Below, one piece after another: positions 60,301 through 64,000 of a stretch of DNA of 64,000 nt. The stretch comes from Symsagittifera roscoffensis (taxonomy: Eukaryota > Xenacoelomorpha > Acoela > Convolutidae). The notes under the pieces were generated by a model. That model was not told the origin of the DNA, did no database searches, and was given only the letters and a program-made list of their open reading frames with translations. A program made the position numbers and the translations under genes. The stretch is from assembly GCF_963678635.1 (NCBI RefSeq), contig NW_026971149.1, positions 498,001 to 562,000 on the forward strand, in the 5' to 3' direction. The first letter of the stretch is position 1. Each line of letters opens with the position of its first letter.

Positions 60301-60580
60301 TGTGAAAATTTAAAACGCTAATATGAGGTCACTGAGCTAATATAACATAGGCCTAAAATTATAACGCAAAAAAAGCAGACAAAAATCAAAAAATTGAAGT
60401 TGTTTTTTCTTCCCCTCGCCCTCCAACCACACGCGCACATTTAAAAAAAATTGCCGTCGAACGACGAAATAGAAGGCCATTCAGCTAGCATAAAATAAGC
60501 AAAAATTTATCACAACGAAAAAAAATTGAAAAGCCGATAAAAATTCAGGCTCTATTTGCTTTTCTCCCACCTGCAATTTT
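57310..60580. repeat. Two-monomer higher-order duplication, period about 1,629 bp
   Basis: About 57,310-58,930 is repeated almost exactly about 1,629 bp downstream, including identical frames at 58210-58419 and 59839-60048 and the private junction AAGGCG(T)GTAAGGCAATTAAAAAG near 58035 and 59665. Confidence 0.85.
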
Positions 60581-61584
60581 TACTAATAAATTTACTGCTC
60601 ACAATGTCCGAAAGTTATGAAAATTGACACACGGACTAGTTAGGATGTGCCAAAATATTTGGTCTTCAGACTTAATCCTGTAAAACCACTCGTTACACCA
60701 CAAAACTGACGGTCGCCTAAGGTAGGAAGGGGGCAAAAAAACAGCCAAAATTAAAACAATTACTACTTCAAAGATATTGAGTCCCTCTCACCTTTAAAAG
60801 GTATATACACGAAAAAAAAATTTTTCGCTCGTCAGACGATGCAATATTTTACTAAAACATTAGCACAATAAACACACTGACATGCAAAAGATTTTAAAGC
60901 AACAGTTCCAGAATCGAACAGTTTTCAAAAAGTGTCTATTGCCTTCAAATAAGTTTCAAAAAATGCCCATTGCTCTCAAAACACACACACACACACACCA
61001 AAATTTGTTTGCTCACCGAACGACGCAATAATAACTTTAACGATTTTTGATCATTCTGTGCATCTTAGCTTAGAGTTTTAAAATCTGCACAAAAATGGCA
61101 AAAAAAACTTTAAAACAAATTTTAGATGTGAAAGATTTACACCTAATATGAGGTCACTGAGCTAATATAACATAGGCCTAAAAGTATAAGGCAAAAAAGG
61201 AGATAAAATTCAAAAAATGAAGTTTTGAAAGTTCCCCTTACCCTCCAACCACACACGCATATTTGAAAAAAAAATTGCCGTCGAACGACGCAATATAAGG
61301 CCATTAAGCCAATATAAAATAAGCCAAAACTTATTAAAGCGAAAAAAAATTGAAAAGCCGATAAAAAATCAGGCTCTATTTGCTTTTCTCCCAGCTGCAA
61401 TTTTTACTAATAAATTTACTGCTCACAATGTCCGAAAAATATGAAAATTGACACACGGACTAGTTAGGATGTGCCTAAATATTTGGTCTTCAGACTTAAT
61501 CCTGTAAAACCACTCGTTACACCACAAAACTGACGGTCGCCTAAGGTAGGAAGGGGGCAAAAAAAAACAGCCAAAAATAAAACA

Positions 61585-63400
61585 ATTACTACGGGCAACT
61601 ACGACGCATTATAAGGCCATTAAGCTAATATAAAAAAGCCAAAACTTATCAAAGCGAAAAAAGTTTGAAAAGCCGATAAAAATTCAGGCTCTTTATGCTT
61701 TTCTCCCAACTGCAATTTTTACTAATAAATTTACTGTTCTCATTGTCCGAACGTTATGAAAATTGACACACGGACTAATTAGGATGTGCCAAAATATTTG
61801 GTCTTCAGACTTAATCTTGTAAAACCACTCGTAATAACACAAAACTGACGGTCGTCTATAGTAGGAAGGGGGCAAAAGAAAAACAGCCAAAAAAAATACT
61901 ACTTCAAAGTTATTGAGTCCCTCTCACCTTTAAAAGGCACGAAAAAAACTCTTTCGCTTGTCGAACGACGCAATATTTTACAAAAACTTTAACACACTTA
62001 AAAGAAAATGATTTTAAAACAATAGTTCCAGAATCGAAAAATTATCAAAGAGTGCCCATTGCCTTCAAATAAGTTTCAAAAAGTGCCCATCGCTCTCAAA
62101 ACACACTCACATACCAAACTTTTTTTGCTCACCAAACGACGCAATAATAACTTCAAAGTTTTTCGATCATTCTGCACATCTTAACTTAGAGTTTTAAAAT
62201 CTGCACAAAAATGGAGAAAAAATAATCTCAAAAATTTTAAATTGGAAAACTTAAAACCCTAATATGAGGTAACTGAGATAATATAACATTGGCCCAAAAT
62301 TATAACGCAAAACAAGCAGATAAAATTCAAAAAAATGAATTTATGAAGTGTCCCTCTTACCCTCCAACCACACACGCACATAAAAAAGCCGATAAATTTT
62401 AAAAAATGAACTTATTAACTGTCCCCCTAGCCCTCCAACCACACATGCACATTTGAAAAAAAATGGCCGTCGAACGACGCAATATAAGGCCATTAAGCTG
62501 ATATAAAATAAGCCAAAACTTATCACAGCGAGAAAAAAAATTGAAAAGCCGATAAAAATTCAGGCTCTTTTTGCTTTTCTCCCACCTGCAATTTTTACTA
62601 ATAAATTTACCGCTCACAATGTCCGAAAAATATGAAAGTTGACACACGGACTAGTTAGGATGTGCCTAAATATTTGGTCTTCAGACTTAATCCTGTAAAA
62701 CCACTCGTTACACCACAAAACTGACGGTCGCCTAAGGTAGGAAGGGGGAATAAAAAAACAGCCAAAAATAAAACAATTACTACGGGCAACTACGACGCAT
62801 TATAGGGCCATTAAGCTAATATAAAAAAGCCAAAACTTATCAAAGCGAAAAAAGTTTGAAAAGCCGATAAAAATTCAGGTTCTTTAAGCATTTCTCCCAA
62901 CTGCAATTTTTACTAATAAATTTACTGCTCACAATGTCCGAAAAATATGAAAATTGACACACGGACTAGTTAGGATGTGCCTAAATATTTGGTCTTCAGA
63001 CTTAATCCTGTAAAACCACTCGTTACACCATAAAACTGACGGTCGCCTAAGGTAGGAAGGGGGCAATAAAAAAACAGCCAAAAATAAAACAATTACTACG
63101 GGCAACTACGACGCATTATAAAACCATTAAGCTAATATAAAAAAGCCAAAACTTATCAAAGCGAAAAAATTTTGAAAAGCCGATGAAAATTCAGGCTCTT
63201 TATGCTTTTCTCCCAACTGCAATTTTTACTAATAAATTTACTGTTCTCATTGTCCGAACGTTATGAAAATTGACACACGGACTAGTTAGGATGTGCCAAA
63301 ATATTTGGTCTTCAGACTTAATCTTGTAAAACCACTCGTCATAACACAAAACTGACGGTCGTCTATAGTAGGAAGGGGGCAAAAGAAAAACAGCCAAAAA
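61585..63400. repeat. Rearranged short monomers with a shared junction
   Basis: The junction TTACTACGGGCAACTACGAC occurs near 61587, 62777 and 63093. At each, a monomer is cut after ATAAAACAATTACTAC and jumps to CGACGCATTATA. Spacing of the monomer markers falls to about 310 bp here. One deletion was therefore copied at least three times. Confidence 0.8.
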
Positions 63401-64000
63401 AAATACTACTTCAAAGTTATTGAGTCCCTCTCACCTTTAAAAGGCACGAAAAAAACTCTTTCGCTTGTCGAACGACGCAAAATTTTACAAAAACTTTAAC
63501 ACACTTACACAACATGGTCTTCAGACTTAATCCTGTAAAACCACTCGTTACACCACAAAACTGACGGTCGCCTAAGGTAGGAAGGGGGCAAAAAAACAGC
63601 CAAAACTAAAACAATTACTACTTCAAAGATATTGAGTCCCTCTCACATTTAAAAGGTATATACACGAAAAAAAAAAACACTTTCGCTTGTCAGACGATGC
63701 AATATCTTACTAAAACATTAGCAGAATAAACACACTGACATGAAAAAGATTTTAAAGCAACAGTTCCAGAATCGAACAATTTTCAAAAAGTGCCTATTGC
63801 CCTCAAACTAATTTCAAAAATTAACCATCGCTCTCAAAACACACACACACCAGACTTTTTTGCCCACCAAATGATGCAATAATAACTTCAAAGATTTTTG
63901 ATCATTCTGCACAACTAAATTTAGAATTTTAAAATCTGCACAAAAATGGAGAAAAAAGGTTCTCCAAAAATTTAGATGTGAAAATTTAAAATCCTAACAT

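Larger units (their letters stand above)
44402..64000. repeat. Satellite, right block (about 24 monomers of about 800 bp)
   Basis: Same monomer as 24285-28743. The marker CACTCGTTACACCACAAAAC recurs at steps of mostly 790-825 bp. Each monomer contains GAACGACGCAATA three times in different settings: after TCGCTCGTC, after GCTCACC and after TGCCGTC. Many 60-130-codon frames recur at the same monomer positions (for example minus-strand frames with MCVCG or MAVFLLPPSY starts); they change length with single-base changes, so I do not treat them as genes. The array continues past the window. Confidence 0.95.

Noticed and set aside
24527-63397. Dozens of 60-130-codon frames in the satellite
   Set aside because: The same frames recur at the same monomer position and open or close with single-base changes. 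AT-rich repeated DNA explains them.
24285-64000. CENP-B box in the satellite
   Set aside because: The conserved word GAACGACGCAATA does not fit the TTCGNNNNANNCGGG pattern.
1-64000. tRNA or rRNA genes
   Set aside because: Nothing resembling conserved A and B boxes in a cloverleaf or rRNA core sequences was noticed by eye; a covariance-model scan would be decisive.

Overview
The window is AT-rich nuclear DNA from a eukaryote, probably an invertebrate animal. The evidence is GT-AG introns, an LTR retrotransposon, a Polinton/Maverick-like self-synthesising DNA transposon, MITE-like repeats, long satellite arrays and a 200-bp assembly gap. There are no operons or bacterial signals, and the species cannot be named from the sequence. 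No tRNA or rRNA gene was recognised. Most of the window is repeats; only one probable host gene was found.

Bases 1 to about 20,100 hold one host gene on the + strand. Seven exons can be chosen so that splice sites and codon phases agree throughout: 1-136, 831-958, 1314-1430, 3284-3321, 3561-3749, 19106-19395 and 19961-20074 (1,011 nt, 337 codons, open at the left edge). The product is low-complexity, with acidic, lysine-rich, Thr/Gln-rich and Gln/Tyr/Gly-rich blocks, and I do not recognise it. Its fifth intron (15.4 kb) holds a complete but decayed Ty3/gypsy element (5265-12230, minus strand, 215-bp LTRs, 5-bp target duplication). It also holds a 3,050-bp segment present twice in tandem. Each copy ends in a 77-bp minisatellite whose unit is 34 bp of intron end plus the first 43 bp of exon 6, so every unit carries a copy of the 3' splice site.

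Bases 20,100-24,280 hold small remains: the 3' end of a second LTR element running into the gap (21023-22272), a MITE-like element (22739-23049), short tandem motifs and a 99-bp repeat pair.

Bases 24,285-64,000 are a satellite of about 800-bp monomers. It is interrupted by a 15,652-bp transposon (28744-44395) with about 490-505-bp terminal inverted repeats and a 6-bp target duplication TATCAC. That transposon carries a broken protein-primed type B DNA polymerase, two related C2H2 zinc-finger genes on opposite strands, a gene with two PC4/p15-like domains, and duplicated small genes. CCAAT-motif clusters and three perfect CRE sites (TGACGTCA) lie upstream of its genes. No integrase, capsid, packaging ATPase or protease gene was seen. 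The satellite to its right (19.6 kb) shows recent two-monomer duplications and a thrice-repeated rearrangement junction.
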